NCBI RefSeq assembly: GCF_008041945.1
Contig: NZ_VKAD01000001.1
Coordinates: forward strand, 682,001-746,000
DNA length: 64,000 bases
DNA from: Reinekea thalattae
Lineage (GTDB): Bacteria > Pseudomonadota > Gammaproteobacteria > Pseudomonadales > Natronospirillaceae
Reading direction: 5' to 3'
The position numbers and the translations under genes are program-made. The stretch's first letter is position 1; every line of letters starts with the position of its first letter. Under the pieces are notes generated by a model. That model had not been told where the DNA came from. It was given only the letters and a program-made list of their open reading frames with translations, and searched no databases. Below are positions 45,864 through 53,802 of the stretch, piece by piece.

Positions 45864-46808
45864 TTAGCTGATGGTTGTTTGACGCTTTGTGAACTTTTGC
45901 AGCCACTGAGCAACATCAACATGCACAACAAAACTTCCCAACACCAACAGGCAACTACCAACCAACTGAATAGGCGTTAATGTAATATCAAGCACCAGCC
46001 AATTAATAACACCAGCCATAAGAGGAAAAGCCATTTCAGCCAAGGCACTGTGCTTAGAATCGATTCGCTTTAAGCCTTGGTAATAAAGCAACATACCAAG
46101 AGCTCCAGAAAGCAAAACCATCAGGGCGATCTTTTCAACCTGCAACAGCGATACGGTTTGTTCCAACGGGCTGTTTAGTAAAAACAACGGCAGCAACACC
46201 AACAGGCCAACCGAAAATCGACCGTTCATAATTTGCGAGCTGCTGTAACCCTTCATGGAAAGCTTTTTGCCAAACACAGTACTCGCACCCCAACTGACAA
46301 CAGCAATTAAGGCCAAACCATAGCCCATTAGCCGTGCCGATAATTCGGCCGTATAGTGCCAGCCGCTGGTCGCTAAAAACTGAATAATGTCGTGATACAT
46401 CAACATAAAGCTGCCGGAAAAGGCCAAGACAACACACAGTAGATAACCACTGCTTAATCGCTCTTTTAATAACCAAGCCGATAAGCTAATGGCAACAACC
46501 GGTTGGAGTTTTTGCAATAAGATCACCAGCGTTGGGTTCATATAGGAAAACGCCTGAGTGAAGGTCAAGGTACCAATAGCTGAACCAAAGCCACCAATGA
46601 CAACCAGTGCGAATAGATCCTTGCGATCGAAAGGCCAGAATTTGTGTCGACGAACCGTAAACCACAACCAAAAACCCAACACTAAAATAAAGTGCTCTAT
46701 CAGCACGATATTCACTGCTGAGACACCTTCGTCCATTAATGGATAACGAATCAGTGTATCGAGCGCCCAAAAAAACGTCGCGAAAATAACGAGAATAGTA
46801 CCTGTCAC
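45864..46808 (-). CDS. EamA (DMT) family transporter under FMN riboswitch: probable riboflavin importer
   Basis: A 314-aa membrane protein with about ten helices and two EamA repeats (FATFFWALDTLIRYPL...QKLQPVVAISLSAWLLKERLS; SWGASTVFGKKLS...KHSALAEMAFPLMAGVINWLVLD). Start is a GTG at 46808 with AAGGA seven bases upstream. An FMN riboswitch lies immediately upstream on the same strand. DMT-type riboflavin importers of the RibN/ImpX kind have exactly this control, so riboflavin uptake is the best inference; the EamA fold alone would not show it. Confidence 0.82.
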   Translation of the reverse strand: MTGTILVIFATFFWALDTLIRYPLMDEGVSAVNIVLIEHFILVLGFWLWFTVRRHKFWPFDRKDLFALVVIGGFGSAIGTLTFTQAFSYMNPTLVILLQKLQPVVAISLSAWLLKERLSSGYLLCVVLAFSGSFMLMYHDIIQFLATSGWHYTAELSARLMGYGLALIAVVSWGASTVFGKKLSMKGYSSSQIMNGRFSVGLLVLLPLFLLNSPLEQTVSLLQVEKIALMVLLSGALGMLLYYQGLKRIDSKHSALAEMAFPLMAGVINWLVLDITLTPIQLVGSCLLVLGSFVVHVDVAQWLQKFTKRQTTIS

Positions 46809-46953
46809 AATTGAATCCTTAATTCTATATACAAGGGTGACAGAGCTGCTTAGGAAGGATATGAAAACACAATGACGCCTGAGCCCACTTATTAACCGAC
46901 AACAGCAAAAGACAGCTGTGCCAAATTAATCGCGGATTCACGCATCTAGTTTC

Positions 46954-47115
46954 GACTTCTTCCATCCGGACTATAACCGTCGGCTCAGGCATTTAACCTG
47001 ATCTGCTGACCTTACCTAATTTAGATAAGCGCTCGTGGGCTCCCGCCTAATGATGCAAGGCGCATCATCAGTTATTGCGATTACCACCGGTGGGGAATTT
47101 CGCCCCGCCCTGAAG
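46954..47115 (-). ncRNA. FMN riboswitch (RFN element)
   Basis: Read on the minus strand, all conserved blocks are present in order. P1/P2 is CTTCAGGGCGGGGCGAAATT then CCCCACCGGTGGTAAT. A variable stem follows (GATGATGCGCC / near GGCG). Then come GGGAGCCCACGAGCG, GTCAGCAGATCAGG, TGCCTGAGCCGACGGTTATAGTCCGGATGGAAGAAG. It lies about 145 bases before the EamA transporter start. FMN binding normally shuts down downstream expression. A 17-codon frame (46892-46945) in the leader has no ribosome-binding site and is probably incidental. Confidence 0.96.
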
Positions 47116-47173
47116 TCAGTTGCTAATCATACATTTCAGCGATAAAAAGAAAAGCGCTATCGGCGGCTTATAG

Positions 47174-47199
47174 AAAAAAGCTTGATGCTCGGCAAGCTT
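47174..47199 (-). terminator. Terminator of the fbpABC operon
   Basis: On the minus strand AAGCTTG pairs with CAAGCTT around CCGAGCAT, followed by TTTTTT. It begins 15 bases behind the fbpC stop. Confidence 0.85.
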
Positions 47200-47213
47200 C
47201 ACTGTGAACATGC

Positions 47214-48281
47214 TCAGGTTTGATCAAACAACACCATGTGATCAAGTTCGAGGCGGATGCCGATCATTTCACCGATGGCATGATTATGATGACTCGGCGC
47301 TTGGCAAGGTAATAAACAGCCATTACTAAGTTGTACTTCGTATTGAAAAAAGCTGCCCTTAAAGTGTTTACGCGTGATACTCGCCTGATACGGGCTTTCA
47401 TCATCATGCAAAATATCATCTGGCCGCAGTAACAATAACTTCTTCTGCCCTGCCGTTGCCGCTAAGGGCTGCGGGCTGGTGAGTACGCCTAGCTCAGTAT
47501 TTATTTGCTGACTATTAAGTAGCTCGACCGGCAGAAAGTAACCATTGCCGACAAAATCTGCGACATAACGATTGACCGGTTGGTGATACAGCTCATAAGG
47601 CGTAGCAAATTGCACGATCTTACCGTCATCCATCAGAGCGACTTTATCGGCAATGGCGAAGGCTTCCAGTTGATCATGAGTAACGAATAAGGCGGTTATT
47701 TGTTGCTGAATTAAAATACTGCGCAACTCTACTAACAAGCTATCTCGCAACATCACATCCAAACCAGAAAAGGGTTCATCCAGCAATAATAAGTCCGGCT
47801 CTGGAGCCAGCGCTCGGGCAATGGCCACCCTTTGCTGTTGACCACCCGATAATTCATTCGGGTAACGCTGTTGATAATCGCTCAAGCCAACTAACGCCAA
47901 CAGTTCTGTCACTCGACGGCGCTGCTCTGGCCGACTCAGTTTAGCAAGACCAAAAGCTATATTTTGTCCAATCGTTAAATGCGGAAACAACGCAATATCT
48001 TGAAACACCATGCCCACTCGTCGATGCTCAGTAGCCAAACTCGACTGCGGGCTGGCGAGTTGCCGATCACCTAACTGAATTGTTCCGGAGGTTAATTCAC
48101 CAAAGCCAGCAATCAACTTTAATAGAGTCGACTTACCACAGCCACTGGCTCCCAATAAGCAACCTATTTCACCGGCCTGAAGCTGTAAGCTCAAGCCTTT
48201 AATAATGGTGTTTTGACCGTACGCGGCAGTCACTTGATCTACGATCAGTGGCAAACACTGTTTAGCCATAGCAGAACTCAT
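47214..48281 (-). CDS. fbpC: Ferric iron ABC transporter, ATP-binding protein
   Basis: A 355-aa ABC ATPase: Walker A GASGCGKSTLLKLIAG, Q-loop VFQDIALFPHLT, signature LSGGQQQRVAIARAL, Walker B LLLLDEPFSGLD, H-loop FVTHDQLEAF. The C-terminal extension after about residue 240 is a TOBE-like regulatory domain as in FbpC/PotA. It lies 3 bases behind the permease gene fbpB. Confidence 0.92.
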   Translation of the reverse strand: MSSAMAKQCLPLIVDQVTAAYGQNTIIKGLSLQLQAGEIGCLLGASGCGKSTLLKLIAGFGELTSGTIQLGDRQLASPQSSLATEHRRVGMVFQDIALFPHLTIGQNIAFGLAKLSRPEQRRRVTELLALVGLSDYQQRYPNELSGGQQQRVAIARALAPEPDLLLLDEPFSGLDVMLRDSLLVELRSILIQQQITALFVTHDQLEAFAIADKVALMDDGKIVQFATPYELYHQPVNRYVADFVGNGYFLPVELLNSQQINTELGVLTSPQPLAATAGQKKLLLLRPDDILHDDESPYQASITRKHFKGSFFQYEVQLSNGCLLPCQAPSHHNHAIGEMIGIRLELDHMVLFDQT

Positions 48282-48284
48282 AAT

Positions 48285-49913
48285 TTAGCGCTCTCGATAA
48301 ATAGATTTCGTCAGTAGATAGACCGGAATCAAGCCTACCAAAACAATGGTTAATGCCGCTGGTGCTGCCTCATATAGGCGCTCATCGCTGGCTAACTCAT
48401 AAGCCCTAACGGCCAAAGTATTAAAGTTAAAAGGACGTAAAATTAACGTTGCTGGCAGCTCTTTTAATACATCGACAAACACCATCAAAAAGGCCGTTAA
48501 CAGACTGCCTTTAAGCAGTGGCATATGGATTTGATAAAGGGTTTGAGCCGTGTTTTTACCTAACGTTTTGGCACTCTGATCAATAGAGGGTTTAATTTGT
48601 GCTAAAGCACTGCGCGCAGCACCGAGCGGCATCGCCATAAAGCGTACACAATAAGCAAACAATAACGCCATCAAGGTACCAGAAAACAACAGCCCTAAAT
48701 CTTTTGAGAACAAGCCCGACAATAGTGGTACCAACTGATGATCTAACCACGCAAAACTGGTCAAGACACCAATGGCGATAATCGTACCTGGCAAGGCGTA
48801 ACCTAATGACGCTACCTGTACAGAGGCTTGTGTTAATCGACTGCGATTAAAACGCTCAGCATAGGCTAGCAATAAGGCTATCGCCGTTGCGATCAAAGCA
48901 GCCACGGCTGCGAGCATCAATGAGTTCCACGCCAAAATAAAAAAACTGGCGGTGAATTGCTCAACATACTGCAGACACCACACCAGCAATAGGCAGACGG
49001 GAATTACAAATCCAAACAACACCGGCAACAAACACCAGCTAAATGCCAAAGCCCCTGCCAGTGGCGATAACGAGATTTTAGCAGGCTGAGCCGCGGCTTC
49101 GGTGTTATTAAAATATTGCTGTTTACGACGTGAATACTTTTCTAGCCAGATCAATAAAGCGATTGCAGATAACAATAAACTCGCCAACTGAGCAGCAGCA
49201 GCTAGATTGCCCAAACCATAGTAGGTTCGAAAAATTCCTGTGGTAAAGGTCGGAATACCAAAGTATTGCATGGTGCCGTAATCAGCCAGCGTTTCCATTA
49301 ACACCAACGAAACACCCGCGACAATGGCTGGCCGAGCAAGTGGTAAATTAATTCGCCAGAACGTTGACCAACCACTATTACCAAGACTCCGACTGGCCGC
49401 TGCCAAGCTGCTCGACTGCGATAAAAAAGCCGCTCGCGCGAGCAAAAATACATAGGGATAGAGCACAAAAATAAGCATCCAGATGGCCCCGCCCAATGAA
49501 CGGATCTGTGGGAACCAGTAATCACCGTATCGTAGATCAAAGCTGGTGCGAATCCACTGCTGCACTGGGCCAGAAAAGTCCAGCAAACCGGTATAGCTGT
49601 AGGCAATAATGTAGGCAGGTATCGCCATTGGTAGCATCAGTAATAGATTAAGTAAGCGCGAGCCTAAAAAATGATACTGACTGGTGAGCCATGCCGTAGA
49701 AACACCAATCACCAGCACGCCAGCACTAACGCCGATACTCAAATAAAAAGAATTTTTTAGATAGTCTGGCAACACCGTTTGTGCCAGATGCTGCCATAAC
49801 GCAGCCGAGCCAGAAAATACCTGACTGACAATGACAAGAATAGGCACGGACAACAACAGCGCGATGACTACCGCCAAACCACTGAACCGATCCACCCGCT
49901 TAAGTCTTTTCAT
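48285..49913 (-). CDS. fbpB: Ferric iron ABC transporter, fused permease
   Basis: A 542-aa inner-membrane protein made of two tandem permease domains (about 20-260 and 290-540), 12 helices. Each half has an EAA-type loop (AASRSLGNSGWSTFWRINLPLARPAI; QSAKTLGKNTAQTLYQIHMPLLKGS) that docks to the ATPase. Fused permeases of this type belong to FbpB/AfuB-like Fe3+ systems. It is the middle gene of the operon. Confidence 0.92.
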   Translation of the reverse strand: MKRLKRVDRFSGLAVVIALLLSVPILVIVSQVFSGSAALWQHLAQTVLPDYLKNSFYLSIGVSAGVLVIGVSTAWLTSQYHFLGSRLLNLLLMLPMAIPAYIIAYSYTGLLDFSGPVQQWIRTSFDLRYGDYWFPQIRSLGGAIWMLIFVLYPYVFLLARAAFLSQSSSLAAASRSLGNSGWSTFWRINLPLARPAIVAGVSLVLMETLADYGTMQYFGIPTFTTGIFRTYYGLGNLAAAAQLASLLLSAIALLIWLEKYSRRKQQYFNNTEAAAQPAKISLSPLAGALAFSWCLLPVLFGFVIPVCLLLVWCLQYVEQFTASFFILAWNSLMLAAVAALIATAIALLLAYAERFNRSRLTQASVQVASLGYALPGTIIAIGVLTSFAWLDHQLVPLLSGLFSKDLGLLFSGTLMALLFAYCVRFMAMPLGAARSALAQIKPSIDQSAKTLGKNTAQTLYQIHMPLLKGSLLTAFLMVFVDVLKELPATLILRPFNFNTLAVRAYELASDERLYEAAPAALTIVLVGLIPVYLLTKSIYRER

Positions 49914-50008
49914 CCAACGCCTAATCTATGTGCTTTGATAATCGACGGCTGTCGCCGTCGGCAATACTCAGCTCAGCAATGAACAACAGGCTGAGCGATC
50001 AACTCTTC

Positions 50009-50066
50009 TAACAAGAACGGTCTGACTAACTAACAAGGACGGCCAGACTAACAAGAACTGCCTTAC
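50009..50066. repeat. Three 18-nt repeats directly behind fbpA
   Basis: Units TAACAAGAACGGTCTGAC (50009-50026), TAACAAGGACGGCCAGAC (50031-50048) and TAACAAGAACTGCCTTAC (50049-50066), with a 4-nt TAAC insertion after the first. Neighbouring units agree at 14-15 of 18 positions. The last base is the final base of the fbpA stop codon (50066-50068). Confidence 0.9.
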
Positions 50067-51085
50067 TAGCGCCAGCCTGCTTTATCCATCAGCTGTACCG
50101 CAGCTGCATTATTAACACCTAGCACGCTCAAATTTAAAGCATCGGCTTTAAAGTCACCAAGGCTTTTCAATGCTTCAGAAGCCTCGATACCCTGCACGAC
50201 TGGGTACTCGCTATTGACCTCTGAATACCATGTCTGAGATTCATCAGTGAGCATAAACTCAATTAAACGAATTGCCTGTGCTTTATTTTTAGCAGATTTT
50301 GTTAATGCAATCCCACTGACATTAACATGCGTGCCGCGATCGTCTTGGTTTGGCCAAATCACGCCTAGGCGCTGAGCGATTTTTTGGTCAATGGCTTTAT
50401 CACTGATCAGCAGGCGGCCAAAATAATAGGTATTGGCAATGGCAATATCACAGACACCAGCAGCTGCGGCTTTTAATTGGTCGGTATCAGCACCTGCCGG
50501 CGGGCGAGCAAAATTAGCCACTAAACCTTGAGCAAAAGCTAATGCATTGGCCTCGCCTTCGGAGGCAATCATCGATGCCATCAATGATTGATTATAAATA
50601 TTATCTGACGACCGAACGCAGATTCTGCGCGACCATTGCTCATCGGTTAAATCGGAGTAGCTGGTAATGAGGCTAGGATCGACTCGATCTTTAGCATAAA
50701 AAATAGGCCGAGCACGTAGAGTTAAGCCTACCCATTGTTGGTCGACATCGATGAGGTGTTCAGGAACCCGCTGGGTAATAAAATCACTTTCTAACGGCTG
50801 CAACAGTTGCGCGACTTTAGCGCGATGCAATCGCCCTGCGTCAGCGGTCACCAATAAATCTGCCGGTGACTTACTGCCTTCTAAAGATAATCGGCTAATT
50901 AAGGCATCGTCAGCACCGGTGATAAGGTTCACCTTAATACCAGTTTGTTCGGTAAAACGATCAAGTAGCGGCTTAATCAATGCTTCTTTACGTGAAGAGT
51001 AAACATTAACCTCTTCAGCAAAGGCTGGAAGCTGTATAGAAAGTAACGTGATCAGCGCTAAAGAAAAAAACTTGGATACCATCAT
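50066..51085 (-). CDS. fbpA: Ferric iron-binding periplasmic protein
   Basis: Substrate-binding protein of the Fe3+ uptake system. Start chosen at ATG 51085 (or 51082): GAGACGG lies just upstream at good spacing, whereas the frame-extending ATG at 51100 has no such site. The signal peptide (residues 1-23) is cleaved after AFA. The paired Tyr residues that ligate ferric iron are in IANTYYFGRLL near residue 225. VNVYSSRKE at the mature N-terminus is typical. A candidate Fur box lies about 50-70 bp upstream. Confidence 0.92.
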   Translation of the reverse strand: MMVSKFFSLALITLLSIQLPAFAEEVNVYSSRKEALIKPLLDRFTEQTGIKVNLITGADDALISRLSLEGSKSPADLLVTADAGRLHRAKVAQLLQPLESDFITQRVPEHLIDVDQQWVGLTLRARPIFYAKDRVDPSLITSYSDLTDEQWSRRICVRSSDNIYNQSLMASMIASEGEANALAFAQGLVANFARPPAGADTDQLKAAAAGVCDIAIANTYYFGRLLISDKAIDQKIAQRLGVIWPNQDDRGTHVNVSGIALTKSAKNKAQAIRLIEFMLTDESQTWYSEVNSEYPVVQGIEASEALKSLGDFKADALNLSVLGVNNAAAVQLMDKAGWR

Positions 51086-51134
51086 ACAATGCCGTCTCAT
51101 GCTAAAAAATAAAGCTTAGCACTCAACGGCATCG

Positions 51135-51153
51135 AATGGGAATGACTTGCATT
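51135..51153 (-). promoter_or_regulatory. Candidate Fur box upstream of fbpA
   Basis: On the minus strand AATGCAAGTCATTCCCATT agrees with the Fur consensus AATGATAATCATTATCATT at 14 of 19 positions. Position in front of an iron-uptake operon supports it. Confidence 0.55.
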
Positions 51154-51172
51154 TCTAGCGATGTAAAAATTT

Positions 51173-51775
51173 CTAGGTGATTTGATAACGGCCAGGCTTG
51201 TGGTTAACCGCGATCACCATATTCATCGCAACCGCACCTAAAATGGAAAGCAGCAATGTCGTAAACGGCACCAAGAAAAAGCCCACGGTGATAATGCAAA
51301 CATCAACCACCAACTGGAAACGCCCGGCATTCATAATGCCCTGCTCTTGTAGGTATTTTGCTAACACACCTAGGCCACCCAAACTGGATTGATGGCGGAA
51401 CATTATAAGGATGCCTAAACCAACCAATAAACCGCCACTGATTGCAGCAAAGAACACATTAACATCCGTTACCACCCACAGCTTGGGTAATAGGTCTGAA
51501 ACAAACGATACGGTGGTGACTGCAATAAAGGTATTCAACGTAAATCGCTTACCCATTCGGGTCCAAGCCAAATAATAGAATGGTAAATTGACTAAAAAGA
51601 AGGCTTGGCCAAAGCTTAAAAATGACACCTTTGTCAATATCAAAGCGATGCCCGCAGTACCGCCAGTTAAAAAACCACATAACTTAAACAGATAGACGCC
51701 AATCGATACCGCCGCAGATGCGGTAATCAACGCTAATAGGTCCTCTACCAATGGGTGTCGATGTTGTTGGTTCAA
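51173..51775 (-). CDS. YitT family membrane protein
   Basis: A 200-aa protein with five or six membrane helices: SIGVYLFKLCGFLTGGTAGIALIL, FLVNLPFYYLAWTRMGKRF and GLGILIMFRHQSSLGGLGVLAKYLQE are the hallmark YitT_membrane segments. It lacks the cytosolic DUF2179 domain found in longer Bacillus members. Function unknown; it lies upstream of fbpA on the same strand, but the Fur box between them suggests separate transcription. Confidence 0.85.
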   Translation of the reverse strand: MNQQHRHPLVEDLLALITASAAVSIGVYLFKLCGFLTGGTAGIALILTKVSFLSFGQAFFLVNLPFYYLAWTRMGKRFTLNTFIAVTTVSFVSDLLPKLWVVTDVNVFFAAISGGLLVGLGILIMFRHQSSLGGLGVLAKYLQEQGIMNAGRFQLVVDVCIITVGFFLVPFTTLLLSILGAVAMNMVIAVNHKPGRYQIT

Positions 51776-51954
51776 CAGCTTTTCCTCTAAATGAAGGTTG
51801 AGTCAGAAGCGCCGAATAGTAAAGCATCACCGATAAAGGAACAGCGCACGCCGGAAAATAAAAACCACGCATCAGACCGTCATTTGTAAAGTTAAAACTA
51901 CAATGGCAGCAAAATTGAACACCTACCTGTGCAGAGTCAGCAATTCGCAGGCAT

Positions 51955-51981
51955 AAAAAAGCCGAGCATCTCTGGCTCGGC
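51955..51981 (-). terminator. Terminator behind the VanZ-MgsA gene
   Basis: On the minus strand GCCGAGC pairs with GCTCGGC around a 7-nt loop, followed by TTTTTT. It ends the leftward VanZ-MgsA transcript, beyond the 16-nt repeats. Confidence 0.85.
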
Positions 51982-51990
51982 TATTCATCG

Positions 51991-52038
51991 TACAAGTCGT
52001 GCATCTTATAAGCTGTGCATCGACTAAGCTGTTTGTCG
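51991..52038. repeat. Three 16-nt repeats behind the VanZ-MgsA gene
   Basis: Units at 51991-52006, 52007-52022 and 52023-52038 (TACAAGTCGTGCATCT, TATAAGCTGTGCATCG, ACTAAGCTGTTTGTCG) match at 11-12 of 16 positions in sequence. They lie between the stop (52055) and the terminator. Confidence 0.75.
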
Positions 52039-52054
52039 ACTCAACTAAACAGCA

Positions 52055-52882
52055 TTAACTCAGGGTCGCGACCTGACGCTCAGTGTACAGGCTAAAGTCT
52101 GGCGCTTCGCGCTCATAGCCTTCGTGCAGCAACGGAGAATGAATCATAAAGTCGGCTGAAGCTCGGTTACAGGCAACAGGAATATTATAAAGTGCAGCAA
52201 TACGTAACAGCGCTTTAATATCAGGATCATGTGGCTGAGGTTCTAGCGGGTCCCAAAAGAATATCAACAGATCAATTTCACCTTCGGCGATTTTTGCACC
52301 AATTTGCTGATCACCACCTAACGGACCACTAAGAAGCTTTTGTACCGGGCGACCTAATGCTTCTTCAATAAGACGACCCGTTGTGCCGGTTGCAAAAATG
52401 CCAATCGTTTCGAACAGAGGCTGCTTTTGCATTGCCCATTCAACTAAGTCTTTCTTTTTATTATCGTGCGCTACTAGCGCTATGTTTCGTTTGCCTTTCA
52501 TATTCGACTTCCTGATTGTTATTTTATTGACCAATTCAGCCCTGTGCTTCAAGCCGAGCCACGCTAGGCTGCCCAAGAGAACGCCTATGCCGTTAGCTAC
52601 TATATCCAGTAAACTGAAAAAGCGATAGCCAGTTAGCCCCTGTAACAGTTCAATTAAAACACCAAATAGGCAGGTAGCCAAAGCAGGCTTTAGCAACTGT
52701 TGATAGCCGATTGCGGCGAAAAAGCTTAACAGGCTATAGGCCAATAGATGATTCAGCTTATCGTTCGGCGAATAGCTAGGCTGATCCACCGGCAATAACG
52801 ACAAACAAAATACGGTGGCCAACAACAGATAAAACAGACAACGAAACAAATATTGCCGACCAAGACTCATCGTTAAATCCAT
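52055..52882 (-). CDS. mgsA: VanZ-like membrane domain fused to methylglyoxal synthase
   Basis: One 275-aa frame with two parts. Residues 1-120 are a VanZ-like, four-helix domain (SPNDKLNHLLAYSLLSFF; ELLQGLTGYRFFSLLDIVANGIGVLLG). From residue 128 follows a complete methylglyoxal synthase (IALVAHDNKKKDL, FATGTTGRLI, SGPLGGDQQIGA, LLIFFWDPLEPQPHDPDI), which turns dihydroxyacetone phosphate into methylglyoxal. The frame passes without a stop from one to the other. An internal ATG (52501) has AGGAAG at ideal spacing and would give a free 148-aa MgsA, the usual size. Both products may be made. Confidence 0.88.
   Translation of the reverse strand: MDLTMSLGRQYLFRCLFYLLLATVFCLSLLPVDQPSYSPNDKLNHLLAYSLLSFFAAIGYQQLLKPALATCLFGVLIELLQGLTGYRFFSLLDIVANGIGVLLGSLAWLGLKHRAELVNKITIRKSNMKGKRNIALVAHDNKKKDLVEWAMQKQPLFETIGIFATGTTGRLIEEALGRPVQKLLSGPLGGDQQIGAKIAEGEIDLLIFFWDPLEPQPHDPDIKALLRIAALYNIPVACNRASADFMIHSPLLHEGYEREAPDFSLYTERQVATLS
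52504..52516 (-). promoter_or_regulatory. Internal ribosome-binding site for free MgsA
   Basis: On the minus strand AGGAAGTCGAAT precedes ATG (52501-52499), a good Shine-Dalgarno with about 6-nt spacing inside the fused coding frame. It argues that mgsA was, and may still be, separately translated. Confidence 0.6.
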
Positions 52883-52893
52883 AGTGCTAGCGA

Positions 52894-53616
52894 CTAATCG
52901 ACCAGCTCAGCATTGTGATAAACATTTTGCACGTCATCCAAAAAGTTAAGCAGCTCTAAGAATTTATCGAACTGCTCTCGATCTTCACCGCTGACTTCAA
53001 CCGTAGTTTGTGGCACAAACTGCACTTCGTCGACATCAAATTCAACGCCTTCAAACGCAGCAAGCAGTGCTTGGCGGGTTTTGGCGTATTCTGTATTGGG
53101 GGTAAAGACCGTAACTTTGCCGTCGTCGCATTCAATATCGGTGACATCAACATCGGCTTCCATTAATACTTCAAGCACGGCTTCTTCATCGTTGCCATCA
53201 AATACAAAAATAGCAGCATGATCAAACATATGGCTGACCGAGCCTTGTCCGCCAATCTTAGTTTTTACTTTGTTAAAGCAAGATCGAACATCACCAAAGG
53301 TACGGTTAGGGTTATCCGTTAGGCAATCGACGATAATCATCGTATTACCAGGGCCAAAGCCTTCGTAACGCGCTACATCAAAATCTTCGCCACCACCACC
53401 TTTGGCTTTATCAATCGCTTTATCGATAACGTGAGCCGGCACCTGATCTTTTTTGGCTCGCTCAACAAGCGAAGCCAGAGCTAAATTACTTTCTAACTCA
53501 ATGCCTCCAGCCTTAGCACATACATAGATTTCGCGGCTGTATTTGCTGTATATCTTAGCCTTCATATCCGATGTTTTAGCCATCGATTCTTTGCGGTTTT
53601 GGTAGGCGCGACCCAT
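52894..53616 (-). CDS. YebC/PmpR family protein (YeeN type)
   Basis: A 240-aa protein of the YebC/TACO1 family. The start [31 protein letters not shown] matches the YeeN branch rather than YebC (which begins AGHSKWAN). Core segments are [41 protein letters not shown] and GSVSHMFD. YebC proteins bind DNA and also rescue ribosomes on proline stretches; which applies to this branch is not known. It lies 11 bases upstream of the VanZ-MgsA gene, probably one operon. Confidence 0.9.
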   Translation of the reverse strand: MGRAYQNRKESMAKTSDMKAKIYSKYSREIYVCAKAGGIELESNLALASLVERAKKDQVPAHVIDKAIDKAKGGGGEDFDVARYEGFGPGNTMIIVDCLTDNPNRTFGDVRSCFNKVKTKIGGQGSVSHMFDHAAIFVFDGNDEEAVLEVLMEADVDVTDIECDDGKVTVFTPNTEYAKTRQALLAAFEGVEFDVDEVQFVPQTTVEVSGEDREQFDKFLELLNFLDDVQNVYHNAELVD

Positions 53617-53802
53617 AAAATTACCCTATATCAAACATAAAAGAGGCCAGATTCTATAAAGAATATCGACTGCGAACTAGCCTTAGCGCGCGATTTTAAT
53701 GATATGCATTAAAAGAGGTGCAAATAGCTTTAGCCGAAACTGGCTGTTTTTTAGACAAATACAATCGGTACCAACTCAACCGACACATCGCCGTAAGAGC
53801 TG

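Noticed and set aside
46892-46945. 17-codon frame (MRESAINLAQ...) between the FMN riboswitch and the transporter, a possible leader peptide
   Set aside because: No ribosome-binding site, and the control is already explained by the riboswitch.
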